64,000 nucleotides of DNA from Pontibacter sp. E15-1 (lineage in GTDB: Bacteria > Bacteroidota > Bacteroidia > Cytophagales > Hymenobacteraceae): assembly GCF_022601975.1 (NCBI RefSeq), contig NZ_JAKVIR010000014.1:62001-126000 (forward strand). Direction: 5' to 3'. This document shows, in pieces, positions 18,129 to 26,118 of the stretch; the first letter of the stretch is position 1, and every line of letters begins with the position of its first letter. Position numbers and translations under genes: made by a program. Below the pieces are notes generated by a model that saw only the letters and a program-made list of their open reading frames with translations, did no database searches and was not told where the DNA came from.

Positions 18129-18509
18129 ATGAAACATCTTATACTTTCTCTTACCATCTGTATGACAGTGCTTTTGGCACAGGCCCAGGAGCGCATCCCG
18201 GTACAGGTGCAGGCCCAGCAGGCTGAGAAAGAAAATCCCCTTAACCTGGCGTCATCAGACGAGAAAATCGCTATCTACCCGAATCCAAGCAATGGTGTTT
18301 TCACCATCTCGGTTGCCAACCTCGACGCGCGCAAAGTAGACCTGCGGATCATGAACGTTATCGGTAACGAGATTCTACATGAAACGTTGGTTCGCACGGA
18401 TGCGCAATTCTCGAAGACAATCGACCTTAACCGCTATGCCAAAGGCCTATACTATGTAAAGCTTGAGGCAGACGGGTATAGCACGGTGCGGCGGGTAGTG
18501 GTGAAATAA
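18129..18509 (+). CDS. Tiny secreted protein made almost only of a T9SS sorting domain
   Basis: 126 residues. A signal peptide (to about residue 20, A-Q-A) is followed by about 30 polar residues and then a type A T9SS C-terminal domain: I-Y-P-N-P-S-N-G-V-F-T-I, an L-R-I-M-N-V-I-G-N strand and the ending G-L-Y-Y-V-K-L-E-A-D-G with V-V-V-K. Such domains send cargo through the type IX system and are then removed. Here almost no cargo remains. It is monocistronic, with a strong terminator. Confidence 0.85.
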   Translation: MKHLILSLTICMTVLLAQAQERIPVQVQAQQAEKENPLNLASSDEKIAIYPNPSNGVFTISVANLDARKVDLRIMNVIGNEILHETLVRTDAQFSKTIDLNRYAKGLYYVKLEADGYSTVRRVVVK

Positions 18510-18526
18510 CATTTCTTTGAACAGAC

Positions 18527-18570
18527 AAAAAAGGCAGGCAGCCGCATGAAAGCGGCTGCCTGCCTTTTTT
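18527..18570. terminator. Bidirectional intrinsic terminator
   Basis: AAGGCAGGCAGCCGC (18531-18545) pairs with 18552-18566; A6 and T6 runs extend the stem, with a 6-nt loop. It separates the T9SS gene and the convergent lipoprotein gene. Confidence 0.9.
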
Positions 18571-18605
18571 GTGCCTGACTCTGACGGCGAACAGACTGCC
18601 CAGTG

Positions 18606-18956
18606 CTATGGGCGCTCGGGCAAAATGGCCTTCGGGATATAGCCGGTTTGTGTGGAGGTGTCCTGCAGCAGGCGGGCCTTCACAAACACGGCTTGCGTTG
18701 TGTCGATAACATAAATCTGCTGCGACGTGTCGAAATAGGCCAGCACAGTGCCGTCGAAACTTGGGCGGGCATACAACTTCCCGTTGATCAGGCACTTCGA
18801 AACGTAGAGAATGTCTTTGGGCAATGGGGCGGGTATACCTGTCTCGCTGGCGATTGTGGCCTCAGCATCGTCCTGCTCCATAAACGTGCGGTTGCCGTTG
18901 CAGGCGGCAAGGCTGAAGAGGGCGGCGAAAAGGGCAAGTGCAGAAGCGACTTTCAT
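18606..18956 (-). CDS. Small lipoprotein, SH3-like
   Basis: 116 residues. The lipobox is F-S-L-A-A-C. The rest is a strand-rich segment (Y-A-R-P-S-F-D-G, then Q-Q-I-Y-V-I-D, then G-Y-I-P-K-A) that resembles a bacterial SH3 domain. Function is unknown. The 473 bp to its right (18957-19429) hold no convincing gene, only a terminator, an att repeat and the integrase promoter region. Confidence 0.7.
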   Translation of the reverse strand: MKVASALALFAALFSLAACNGNRTFMEQDDAEATIASETGIPAPLPKDILYVSKCLINGKLYARPSFDGTVLAYFDTSQQIYVIDTTQAVFVKARLLQDTSTQTGYIPKAILPERP

Positions 18957-19190
18957 CTGAGGTATGACATGGCTTGCTACCTATATATGTATTTTTGCAG
19001 ATAATGTTGCTGCCGGGGCGCATCTTTTTAGCGAAGCAACTCAATTCATACGTAATCGGCTTGGTGGCAAAGCACTTTATACCTATCGCGGCCAAAGGAA
19101 TTACAAAAGAGATTTATTCGGCGTCGGCACCGCAAAGGATGAGCGGCTGCAATTTTCTTGTGCAGCCGCAGGATTCTGAAGTGCATAAAA

Positions 19191-19219
19191 AAGCCCCTGC
19201 ACGGGCGTTGCAGGGGCTT
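19191..19219 (-). terminator. Probable original terminator of tRNA-Arg, displaced by the element
   Basis: An 11-bp stem (19191-19201 with 19209-19219) and a 7-nt loop are followed on the minus strand by a T run (complement of 19185-19190). It ends 4 bp before the left att repeat. If the element is removed, it lies directly downstream of the tRNA-Arg gene. Confidence 0.75.
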
Positions 19220-19223
19220 CGGG

Positions 19224-19239
19224 TGTGGCCTTGCCGCGA
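19224..19239. repeat. Left attachment repeat
   Basis: TGTGGCCTTGCCGCGA is identical to 33309-33324, where it covers the last 14 nt of tRNA-Arg plus 2 nt downstream. The copy here is followed by unrelated sequence, as expected for the far att site of an element inserted at a tRNA 3' end. Confidence 0.8.
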
Positions 19240-19324
19240 GAAGAACCTTTTTGCCACATCTTATTTTGTCTGAGGTTAAAGTGCCAGTTTAGATTGTTCT
19301 AAGCATGTTTTTCCTTTTCGAAAG

Positions 19325-19385
19325 CATAGGGTAATATAAAATATCATAGGGTAAGATAAAGTTTGGTGTCCGAAATGTTTCCGAG
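19325..19385. promoter_or_regulatory. Direct repeats before the integrase, candidate arm sites
   Basis: CATAGGGTAA begins two adjacent 20-bp units (19325-19344 and 19345-19364). They are followed by GTGTCCGAAATGTTTCCGAG (19366-19385), which matches 18 of 20 bases at 33247-33266 near the other end, in the same orientation. Recurrence just inside both ends suggests integrase or excisionase arm-binding sites, possibly overlapping the integrase promoter. Confidence 0.5.
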
Positions 19386-19429
19386 GATCCCGGATATTTG
19401 TATCTTGCCATATATCAGAGGCAAACTGT

Positions 19430-20683
19430 ATGACACTGAATTACTACCTGGATAAGCCGAAGTCCGAGGCGGACACGGCTATCTATCTGTTTCTCCGGAT
19501 CGGCAAGCAGACCATCAAAATCAAGAGTAGCCAATACATCCATCCCCGGCACTGGAACACCAAAGCCGACAAGCACGGCAACCATGTCAAACGGAGTTAC
19601 ACCGGCCATGTGGAGTTCAACGGCTGGCTGGACGGTTTCAAAAAGGACATTCACCAGATTTATAACCAGAAGACCAGCAGCAGCGCCGTGACCATCCCGG
19701 AGCTGCGCCAGGCAGTACAGGGCTTTCTGGAGAAGAAGGAACCCACTCAATCCACCGGATTCTTTGAGCACTTCCAGAACTTCATTGACATCAACAAAAC
19801 CCAACGCCGGCCAGCCACCGTGGCAAAGTACAAAGTGGTGAAAAAGCACCTGGAGAACTTTTGCACCGATAAGCGGTATCCTATCGCTTTCGATAACATC
19901 GACCTACACTTTTTCGACCTGTTCAAGAGCTACGCCGTGGGAACGCTGCACCACACCGACAACACGCTGTGGAAGGACTTTGCCATCATCAAGACCTTCA
20001 TGAACTGGGCCTTGGATCGGGGGCTACACCAGAACCTGGCCTACAACAAGTTCAAGGCGCCACAGAAGGAGGTGGAGATCATCTACCTGACCGAGGCGGA
20101 GTTGATGAGGCTCTATGATCTAAACCTAAAAGCAGGTAGTACCATGTCCAAGGTGAGGGACGTGTTCTGCTTCGGGTGCTTCACTGGGCAGCGCTATTCT
20201 GACATAGCCAACCTGCGCCGCAATGACATCAAAGGCGACCGCTGGGTGCTGCGTACCGTGAAGACCGACCGAAGCCACCAGGTTCCCCTCAACGCTTTTG
20301 CCCTAGCTATCCTGGATAAGTATGAAGATGCTGCTCGGCCGCTGCCGGTTATGAGCAACCAGAAGACTAACGAGTACCTGAAGCAGTTGGGGGAACTGGC
20401 GGAGATCAATGATCCTACTACCCTCACCAAGCGGCGCGGTTCGGAGAAGCTGGTCAACACGCAGCCTAAGCACAAGTTCATGAGCACCCACACCGCCCGG
20501 CGTACTTTTATCACGCTCTCGCTGGAGAAGGGCATGCGGCCGGAGGTGGTGATGCGGATCTCCGGCCACTCAAATTATTCCTCCTTCAAGAAATATATCA
20601 AGATCAGCGAGAAGGTGGCCGAGGTGGAGATGAATACGGTGTGGCAGCTGCCGGCGCCGGTGGAAATGAAGGTAGTGTCTTAA
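19430..20683 (+). CDS. Tyrosine-type site-specific integrase
   Basis: 417 residues, typical of Bacteroidota integrases with an N-terminal Arm-DNA-binding domain, a SAM-like core-binding domain (about 110-210) and a catalytic domain. Catalytic residues are visible: Arg in F-T-G-Q-R-Y-S-D-I, Lys in V-K-T-D-R, H-T-A-R-R, His in I-S-G-H-S-N-Y and the Tyr nucleophile in F-K-K-Y-I-K-I. It inserts the element at tRNA-Arg by recombining the 16-bp att core. It sits 190 bp inside the left end, at the end away from the intact tRNA. Confidence 0.95.
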   Translation: MTLNYYLDKPKSEADTAIYLFLRIGKQTIKIKSSQYIHPRHWNTKADKHGNHVKRSYTGHVEFNGWLDGFKKDIHQIYNQKTSSSAVTIPELRQAVQGFLEKKEPTQSTGFFEHFQNFIDINKTQRRPATVAKYKVVKKHLENFCTDKRYPIAFDNIDLHFFDLFKSYAVGTLHHTDNTLWKDFAIIKTFMNWALDRGLHQNLAYNKFKAPQKEVEIIYLTEAELMRLYDLNLKAGSTMSKVRDVFCFGCFTGQRYSDIANLRRNDIKGDRWVLRTVKTDRSHQVPLNAFALAILDKYEDAARPLPVMSNQKTNEYLKQLGELAEINDPTTLTKRRGSEKLVNTQPKHKFMSTHTARRTFITLSLEKGMRPEVVMRISGHSNYSSFKKYIKISEKVAEVEMNTVWQLPAPVEMKVVS

Positions 20684-20696
20684 GATTAGGGGGGAG

Positions 20697-21512
20697 ATGG
20701 AAAATTCAAAAGAATTTAACTTGAAAGTTTGGGTATTAGAGGTTGCAGAGGGAATACCATTTACGGATAATGTCGAATTGTACTTAAACAGTGCGCTCGA
20801 AAGTTTTCCACCTAAATATACATCAGAAGCTATACAGTTGCTAACTGAGCAACTGTATACTACTAAGGCGCGATACAAAGAGGACGTACTACTTGCAAGG
20901 AAGATATTAAGTAAAGACCCCAACATCATGCCCAATTCACTAGCGGCTTTTATACGGACACCCGGCAGCGATCATACTTGGAAGTTAGCGAGGATTAAGG
21001 TTGCGCGCAGACTATTAAAGAATTATAGCATAAGCACACAGGTTCGGAAAACAGAAGAAAGCAATGTTGTTGATAATGCATTGCTGGAGACAATTGGAGT
21101 GCATGAGGAAGGGGAGAAGAGGCCCGTGCCTGAGTCGCAGCTTTCAACTCTAAATGACACGCGGTTAAAATATAACTGTTCCCCCGACAAGGCAAAAGAC
21201 TACTTCATGCAGTTGGCTAAATTCTATGAAGAAGAGCATGTTTTAAACTTTATACATGCCAGCTTTGAGGGTTTTCCGACCTCTGGGAAGCCTGTAAAAT
21301 TTAAAGACCTACAAGAGGTCAAGGCGGGGTGGGTGCGAAAAATGTTTTATGACTTCTGGTATTACTGCGCTCTAGACAAGAAACAAGACGCCTATGTGCA
21401 GGCTGTGCTTGACAACTTTGAGACTTTCTCTTGTGAGCATGAAACACTAAGGAAATCGTTTAAACGAGTGACCCCTAAAGATTATCCATTTTCTTGTAAA
21501 ATCTTGCGTTAG
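20697..21512 (+). CDS. Unknown protein, AT-rich cargo gene of the element
   Basis: 271 residues, not recognised. It is mostly helical and charged, with no signal peptide or membrane segment. The middle (about residues 125-160) is a polar linker; the C-terminal part contains W-V-R-K-M-F-Y-D-F-W-Y-Y. Its codons are clearly more AT-rich than those of the integrase 13 bp upstream and the replication genes downstream. The position between integrase and excisionase-like gene is where satellites often carry accessory or anti-phage genes. Function is unknown. Confidence 0.65.
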   Translation: MENSKEFNLKVWVLEVAEGIPFTDNVELYLNSALESFPPKYTSEAIQLLTEQLYTTKARYKEDVLLARKILSKDPNIMPNSLAAFIRTPGSDHTWKLARIKVARRLLKNYSISTQVRKTEESNVVDNALLETIGVHEEGEKRPVPESQLSTLNDTRLKYNCSPDKAKDYFMQLAKFYEEEHVLNFIHASFEGFPTSGKPVKFKDLQEVKAGWVRKMFYDFWYYCALDKKQDAYVQAVLDNFETFSCEHETLRKSFKRVTPKDYPFSCKILR

Positions 21513-21538
21513 CCTCGTGCGATTCATGCGTTTTTTAG

Positions 21539-21557
21539 TGCGACAAAACTTGTCGCA
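21539..21557. promoter_or_regulatory. Palindromic operator candidate before the HTH gene
   Basis: TGCGACAAAACTTGTCGCA is a perfect 8-bp inverted repeat with a 3-bp centre. It lies 53 bp upstream of the excisionase-like gene and is flanked by further GTGCGA, ATGCG and CGCAT half-sites (21517-21565). This looks like an operator controlling the replication module; the regulator is not identified. Confidence 0.5.
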
Positions 21558-21610
21558 TCATTCGCATTTCATCCTTTTTACTCCTTTGCATCATACCTAA
21601 ACAATTAGAT

Positions 21611-21922
21611 ATGAGTGCAAAGGAGTTTTCATTTAAAGCGGAGCTACTGACCGATCAGGAGATAGATCAAATAGCCGACTGCGTGGTGCGCAAGTTGCTG
21701 CAGCACGTCCCCACCTTGGCCACCGGGCCGGAAAAACCGGCAGAGGCCCCTATTAAAATGCGAGATGTATGCCGTCTGTTGCAGATCTCCGATACCACCG
21801 CCCGAGACTGGATAAGAAAAGGAACACTACCCTGCCACCGAAAGGGCAACCGCGTCTACTTCTTTAAGTCCGAGGTCCTACAATCGCTGGAGCAGCCACT
21901 ACGCAGAACATGGGGGGGGTGA
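21611..21922 (+). CDS. Excisionase/AlpA-type helix-turn-helix protein
   Basis: 103 residues. The C-terminal half is an HTH_17 (MerR-like) domain: M-R-D-V-C-R-L-L-Q-I-S-D-T-T-A-R-D-W-I and then L-P-C-H-R-K-G-N-R-V-Y-F. In mobile elements such proteins act as recombination directionality factors or activators (AlpA). The N-terminal 45 residues are a helical extension. The replication gene starts 2 bp after its stop. Confidence 0.85.
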   Translation: MSAKEFSFKAELLTDQEIDQIADCVVRKLLQHVPTLATGPEKPAEAPIKMRDVCRLLQISDTTARDWIRKGTLPCHRKGNRVYFFKSEVLQSLEQPLRRTWGG

Positions 21923-21924
21923 CC

Positions 21925-22683
21925 ATGGAAGCAGCGACAATATCAGAGGCAAAGGAAGAGTACTACCACCACACCTACCCGGAACTCTGCCAGCTGCTTG
22001 GAGAGGCTGGGGCGCTGGAGAAAGTAGCGTTATACCAAAATCTCATTCAGAAGCACGGTGCTAATTGGGTAATAGGCAATTGTGAACTGCTGGCCACCTA
22101 CCAGAATCCATCACTAGCACCGCTGCCGCCGTTGCTGGACGCAGTGGTTAGTGTCTTTTACCGGCCGGTGACCAACACGACGCACCAAAAGCAGCTGACA
22201 CTCCATGCAGTTGTTAACCTGATCAGAGGCGATGCCTTCCGGTATGAGACCGACCAGCTGCGCACGATTAAGGCGAAGAAGGAAAACCGGCAATACAAAG
22301 CCACCGCCTTTTCCTATGCCACCTTCTCCGGAACATTCAATCATAGGGATGATGCAGGGCTGGACAAGCATTCAGGACTTATCTGTATTGACATTGACCA
22401 CTTGGAGAGCAGCCTGCCAGAGATAAGAGCCGCCATCATTGCGGATCCGGCCACGGTGGTTTGCTTCATCAGTCCCAATGGTGATGGACTGAAGGTCCTG
22501 TATGAAATGGACATAGCCAAGCACAGCCAACAATGGTGGTACGAAGGCTATAGAGAGTACCTGTCTGGCAGTTTTGGCCTGGACATGGGCAAGCTCGATC
22601 CACAGTGCAAGAACGTCAGCCGCGCCTGCTTCCTGCCTCACGACCCTACTGTTTTCATCAACCCTCACTTCGTCACACAATGA
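21925..22683 (+). CDS. VirE N-terminal/BT4734-like domain protein, replication module
   Basis: About 252 residues from the ATG at 21925. It matches the BT4734-like VirE_N domain (Pfam PF08800), with F-S-G-T-F-N-H-R-D-D-A-G-L near residue 140, then C-I-D-I-D-H-L and S-P-N-G-D-G-L-K-V-L-Y. The fold is related to primase-polymerase (AEP-like) domains. It overlaps the ATPase gene by ATGA, so the pair probably act together as primase and helicase. An earlier ATG at 21910 lies inside the upstream gene. Confidence 0.82.
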   Translation: MEAATISEAKEEYYHHTYPELCQLLGEAGALEKVALYQNLIQKHGANWVIGNCELLATYQNPSLAPLPPLLDAVVSVFYRPVTNTTHQKQLTLHAVVNLIRGDAFRYETDQLRTIKAKKENRQYKATAFSYATFSGTFNHRDDAGLDKHSGLICIDIDHLESSLPEIRAAIIADPATVVCFISPNGDGLKVLYEMDIAKHSQQWWYEGYREYLSGSFGLDMGKLDPQCKNVSRACFLPHDPTVFINPHFVTQ

Positions 22684-24164
22684 CCTACCAACCCATAGAC
22701 TTGGCAGCATTCCGCTCAAATAGCACTCCAACACCAGCAGAAAAACCAGTAAAGAAAGCAGCTCCTGTTAACCAGGAGGAGGCGGATCTGGAGCACGTTG
22801 TTAGTCAGCTCGAGAGCCGGCGTATTGACCTAACCACGGATTATGGCGATTGGGTTAAGATGGGTTTTGCCTTTGCCAGCTTGGGAGATACTGGACGTAA
22901 ATATTTTCACCGCGTCAGCAGCATATACACTGGTTATGATTACCAGGAGTGCGATAAGCAGTTTGATATCAGCTACAGGAACCACGACGGCAGAACCAAT
23001 ATTGCCAGCTTCTTTCAGTATTGTAAAGATGGCGGGCTGGATATCTCAGCTTCAGCTCAGAATAGAATAGACAATCAGCCGAGGTTACCCAAAACCCCAG
23101 CACTGCAAGCCACAGCCACTTCAGAGCTAACAATGGAGGAAAGGTATGAGGCGCTGCAAAAATTCAGGTTTAGTGCTGACAAGCCTATACCTAAGCCTGA
23201 GCCGGGAATTAGCATTGACGGGAATGTCATAGCGACACCTGGCAACCTGATCACCTTTGTAGGACAGGCAAAGTCTGGCAAGAGCGGTATAGTAGCCGGT
23301 ATCACTGCAGGAGCGTTAGCGCTGCCTGGCGACATTATCGATACTCTGGGCTTTACGGTGCAGCGCAATGTAGATGAAAAGGCATTCATTCATATCGATA
23401 GCGAGCAGTCTTACTACAATCACTACGCTGGAATGATGAAGGTTCTGAAGCGCGCCGGAAGGCCTAGGGAGCCGGACTGGCTTCACTCCTACAACTTCAA
23501 GAGCATCGACATTGCCGCGCGTACCGAAGACCTGAGCATGTTGTTTCAGGTGCTGTCTGAAAGACACGGTGGTATTCATATGGCTGTAATTGATGGTGGT
23601 GCGGACCTGGTGTTTGACCCAAACGACCAGAAGGAAAGCAACACCTCCATTGCATTCCTGGAGGCACTGGCCAATCAGCATAATTGCGTGATCATTGTGG
23701 TGGTTCACTTTAACCCCGGCAGTGATGGGAAGGTGCGCGGCCACTATGGTAGCCAGCTGGAGCGCAAGTGTGAGAGTGTAGTTGCAGTTAGCAAAGATGA
23801 AGACTCTGAGATTAGCACGATCAAAGGCAAGTACCTGCGCAACAGCGGGCTCATACCGAACCTTCAGTTCCGGTATGATGTGGAGAAAGGCTACCATATT
23901 TACTGCGGCACTCTTACCAAAGTATCCCGGGCAGACAAAAAGCAAAGTGAGTTGCAGCTGTTGGCTAAATCTGTCTTTGAGGCAGGCCTGAAGCAGTACA
24001 CCTACACTAAGCTATATGAGACAATCATGAAGCTAGAGGACGTCAAGGACCGGACCGCCAAGAGCCGGATAAAGGATATGCTGGAGGCTAATTTGATTAT
24101 GAAGACCGGTGATGAGGAACCGGTTTACTCTCTCATCACACCCCCTGAAAATACATCCGATTAG
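22680..24164 (+). CDS. PriCT_2 / RecA-like (RepA-type) replication ATPase
   Basis: 494 residues from the ATG that overlaps the previous stop. A PriCT_2-like segment (about residues 35-125, with W-V-K-M-G-F-A-F-A and N-I-A-S-F-F-Q-Y-C) is followed by a RecA-fold ATPase: Walker A G-Q-A-K-S-G-K-S-G at about 195-203 and Walker B A-V-I-D-G-G-A-D. A winged-helix-like region ends the protein. This is the architecture of plasmid and satellite replication helicases. It is followed at once by iterons and a palindrome, the likely origin. Confidence 0.88.
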   Translation: MTYQPIDLAAFRSNSTPTPAEKPVKKAAPVNQEEADLEHVVSQLESRRIDLTTDYGDWVKMGFAFASLGDTGRKYFHRVSSIYTGYDYQECDKQFDISYRNHDGRTNIASFFQYCKDGGLDISASAQNRIDNQPRLPKTPALQATATSELTMEERYEALQKFRFSADKPIPKPEPGISIDGNVIATPGNLITFVGQAKSGKSGIVAGITAGALALPGDIIDTLGFTVQRNVDEKAFIHIDSEQSYYNHYAGMMKVLKRAGRPREPDWLHSYNFKSIDIAARTEDLSMLFQVLSERHGGIHMAVIDGGADLVFDPNDQKESNTSIAFLEALANQHNCVIIVVVHFNPGSDGKVRGHYGSQLERKCESVVAVSKDEDSEISTIKGKYLRNSGLIPNLQFRYDVEKGYHIYCGTLTKVSRADKKQSELQLLAKSVFEAGLKQYTYTKLYETIMKLEDVKDRTAKSRIKDMLEANLIMKTGDEEPVYSLITPPENTSD

Positions 24165-24166
24165 GT

Positions 24167-24239
24167 ATGGTGCAATGGTGCAAAACATGGTGCAATTGCA
24201 CTCCTGCACCATCGAGCGCATATGTGGTGCAGGAGTGCA
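24167..24239. other. Iterons and 15-bp palindrome, candidate replication origin of the element
   Basis: Three ATGGTGCAA direct repeats (24167-24175, 24175-24183, 24187-24195) are followed by TGCACTCCTGCACCA (24197-24211) and its exact inverse complement at 24225-24239, with a 13-bp AT-containing centre. The 6-mer GGTGCA recurs in both arms. Everything lies in the 141-bp gap behind the replication ATPase, the place where PICI origins are found. A regulatory site is the alternative. Confidence 0.55.
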
Positions 24240-24305
24240 GCCGACATATATGGAGGCTGCACCTTGCACTACCCGAACTACATTCAAAACAAACATTCTC
24301 TCATT

Positions 24306-24608
24306 ATGGAAAACCCAACCCCACAACACAACAACATACCCTGCTGCCAAGCTTGCCAGCACTGGAACCGGCGAACATCAGAGCAGTATCACCAGGAACT
24401 CGGGCAATGGGTCAGCCGCCCTACGAAATTCGGGTATTGCTCCAGCAAGCCGCTCTACCGGGAAAAAGTAGATATAGTGACCAGCACCAATAAGGGGCAG
24501 GAGCTCTTTACAGAAGATGAGGAGCTGTATGACCTGGAAAACCTTGACGTGGAATTGTTCACACACGAAGACTTTGGCTGTGTGTGCCACCAAGTAGCCC
24601 AGCAATGA
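24306..24608 (+). CDS. Small Cys/His-rich protein of the element
   Basis: 100 residues from M-E-N-P-T-P. Cysteines occur as C-C-x-x-C near the start, a single C at about 44 and C-V-C-H near the end; together with histidines they could bind zinc. The centre and C-terminal half are acidic. I do not recognise a family. It overlaps the next gene by ATGA. Longer upstream starts would run through the palindrome and are unlikely. Confidence 0.65.
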   Translation: MENPTPQHNNIPCCQACQHWNRRTSEQYHQELGQWVSRPTKFGYCSSKPLYREKVDIVTSTNKGQELFTEDEELYDLENLDVELFTHEDFGCVCHQVAQQ

Positions 24609-24826
24609 AGGTAGCAAAGAGGCGCAGAGCCTACACCACCGCCGAGCTAAGAGAGGTCCGCACGCACTACACTGAAGGGCTCATGCACGGGCGGGAGATG
24701 TCCAGAAGGCTGGGCCGATCCTACCTTTCGTTCCGGCAGTTCATCATGCGGCACCCGGAACTCAGGAAAACGAAGAAAAAGGAAATGTTGCCTATTGTTG
24801 ACATTCCGGCAGAGGGCACCACATAA
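24605..24826 (+). CDS. Small basic DNA-binding-like protein
   Basis: 73 residues. The N-terminus is very basic (K-V-A-K-R-R-R-A-Y) and is followed by a helix-turn-helix-like stretch (T-A-E-L-R-E-V-R and then R-E-M-S-R-R-L-G-R-S-Y-L-S-F). It resembles small HTH or SANT-like proteins of phages. It could regulate the packaging genes that follow after a 300-bp gap. That gap (24827-25133) holds only an imperfect hairpin near 24887-24912 and no clear gene. Confidence 0.6.
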   Translation: MKVAKRRRAYTTAELREVRTHYTEGLMHGREMSRRLGRSYLSFRQFIMRHPELRKTKKKEMLPIVDIPAEGTT

Positions 24827-25133
24827 GGTTTAGTCACTTAAAGGGGGTTAAAAATAGCATTTTAGGTATTTTTATAAAAGAAAAAGCAGCCAGACCCGAA
24901 GACCTGACTGCCTTTCATGACAGTACCAGAGGCAATCTAATATGTCATCTACACCAGGCACATAGAGGCCTGAGTAGCTGATACAAATATACGGAATTCT
25001 CCAGTGCAAAAGGGACACGTTGGCTTACTTATTTAAGGTTCGACTCCCTGACAGACTGAATATGGCTTTCCCGATACGCCGTAAAGTGCGATTCATCCAA
25101 ACATCGGACACAGTTCGGACAATAACACCTTAT

Positions 25134-25643
25134 ATGCTTAGCAAAAAGAAAGACAGATTCTGTCTGGAGCACATCAAAGACCAGAACGCCACGGCTGCCG
25201 CAACACGCGCCGGGTATTCCAAAAAGACTGCCCGGGTGCAGGGATCGCGCCTCCTGAAAGAGCCAGAAGTGCAGGAGCGGCTGGGCGAGCTCCAAAAGCA
25301 GATTATGCTGGAGAGCGGGGTGCAAGTGAAAGCAGTGGTAGAGGAACTGGCAAAGGTTGCTTTCACTAATCTGTCGGAGGTGCTGGCCTCCTCTGCCGGT
25401 CTGCAGGTGAAACCATTTGAAGAACTTACCGCGTCACAACTGGCCAGCATTGCGGAAATATCGGAGACCGTCAACAAGTACGGCACAACCCGCAAGGTAA
25501 AGATGCACTCCAAGCTGCAGGCCCTCGATATGCTCATGCGGCACCTGGGTGGCTACGTGACCGCCTCCGACCTGATCGACCGGTTGCCGCCGGAGCGCCT
25601 GGATCAGTTGATTGATGAACTGCTTAAGAAGCTGAACCGATGA
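25134..25643 (+). CDS. Phage terminase small subunit (TerS)
   Basis: About 169 residues from the ATG at 25134; the frame is open to 25020 with ATGs at 25020 and 25062. The Terminase_2 signature covers residues 1-60: K-K-D-R-F-C-L-E-H-I-K-D, A-T-A-A-A-T-R-A-G-Y-S-K-K-T-A and G-S-R-L-L-K-E-P-E-V-Q-E-R. TerS selects the DNA to be packaged. No large subunit is encoded nearby. In PICIs a lone TerS redirects helper-phage packaging to satellite DNA, which is the likely role here. The stop overlaps the next ATG. Confidence 0.88.
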   Translation: MLSKKKDRFCLEHIKDQNATAAATRAGYSKKTARVQGSRLLKEPEVQERLGELQKQIMLESGVQVKAVVEELAKVAFTNLSEVLASSAGLQVKPFEELTASQLASIAEISETVNKYGTTRKVKMHSKLQALDMLMRHLGGYVTASDLIDRLPPERLDQLIDELLKKLNR

Positions 25644-25846
25644 GGAAGACACCTGCCACAGAGGGCAAGCGCGACTTGCTGAATCAGTTACTGTTCGGCA
25701 GCATGTCGTCAGCTCGGACGAAGGATAAGCCTCAGCAGGCAAAACCCCTTGACGTATACGCGGCACTGGTGGAGTTTATGGGTACTCCGGATGACGAGGT
25801 GATCAGAAAGCTGTGCCCACACAAGTTGTTAGCAGATAACGAATGA
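25640..25846 (+). CDS. Small protein with N-terminal RDLL motif, copy 1 of 3
   Basis: 68 residues, ATGA-coupled to the TerS gene. Near residue 10 it has K-R-D-L-L-N-Q-L-L-F-G, a motif shared with the next two proteins. The C-terminal half contains V-Y-A-A-L-V-E-F-M-G and a Cys-Pro-His. The family is unknown. Confidence 0.65.
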   Translation: MRKTPATEGKRDLLNQLLFGSMSSARTKDKPQQAKPLDVYAALVEFMGTPDDEVIRKLCPHKLLADNE

Positions 25847-26118
25847 GAGATACGAGAAGAGACCTGTTAAAGCAGTTGCTGCAAGGCAAGGCAGATCCTG
25901 AAACGGTGGCAAAGGCGCTGCAGCGGTTAAACCCCCTAGGCGAGATAGTGCCCGTCTTCTCCTATGCAGATGAGCCTGACATATATAAAGTTGGCGATAA
26001 AGCGGGGCTGACAAAGGATGAGATGAAAGAGGCCATCGCGGGTAAGACCCCCTTCATGATTACGATACGTCGCAGCGGGCCGCCGGTGGCTTCCTGTGAA
26101 AAAGCCGTAGCGCTATGA
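25843..26118 (+). CDS. Small protein with N-terminal RDLL motif, copy 2 of 3
   Basis: 91 residues, coupled by ATGA to both neighbours. Residues 5-15 are R-R-D-L-L-K-Q-L-L-Q-G, followed by a predicted helix (P-E-T-V-A-K-A-L-Q-R-L). The rest has a possible helix (L-T-K-D-E-M-K-E-A-I) and no known domain. Confidence 0.65.
   Translation: MRDTRRDLLKQLLQGKADPETVAKALQRLNPLGEIVPVFSYADEPDIYKVGDKAGLTKDEMKEAIAGKTPFMITIRRSGPPVASCEKAVAL

Noticed and set aside
18974..19273. A 99-residue plus-strand frame running across a terminator and the left att repeat
   Set aside because: It reads through the 11-bp terminator stem and the att site and lacks protein-like patterns; better explained as intergenic.
19325..19364. 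Two adjacent 20-bp repeats as a possible CRISPR array
   Set aside because: There are no spacers, only two units, and no cas genes anywhere in the window; arm sites of the integrase fit better.
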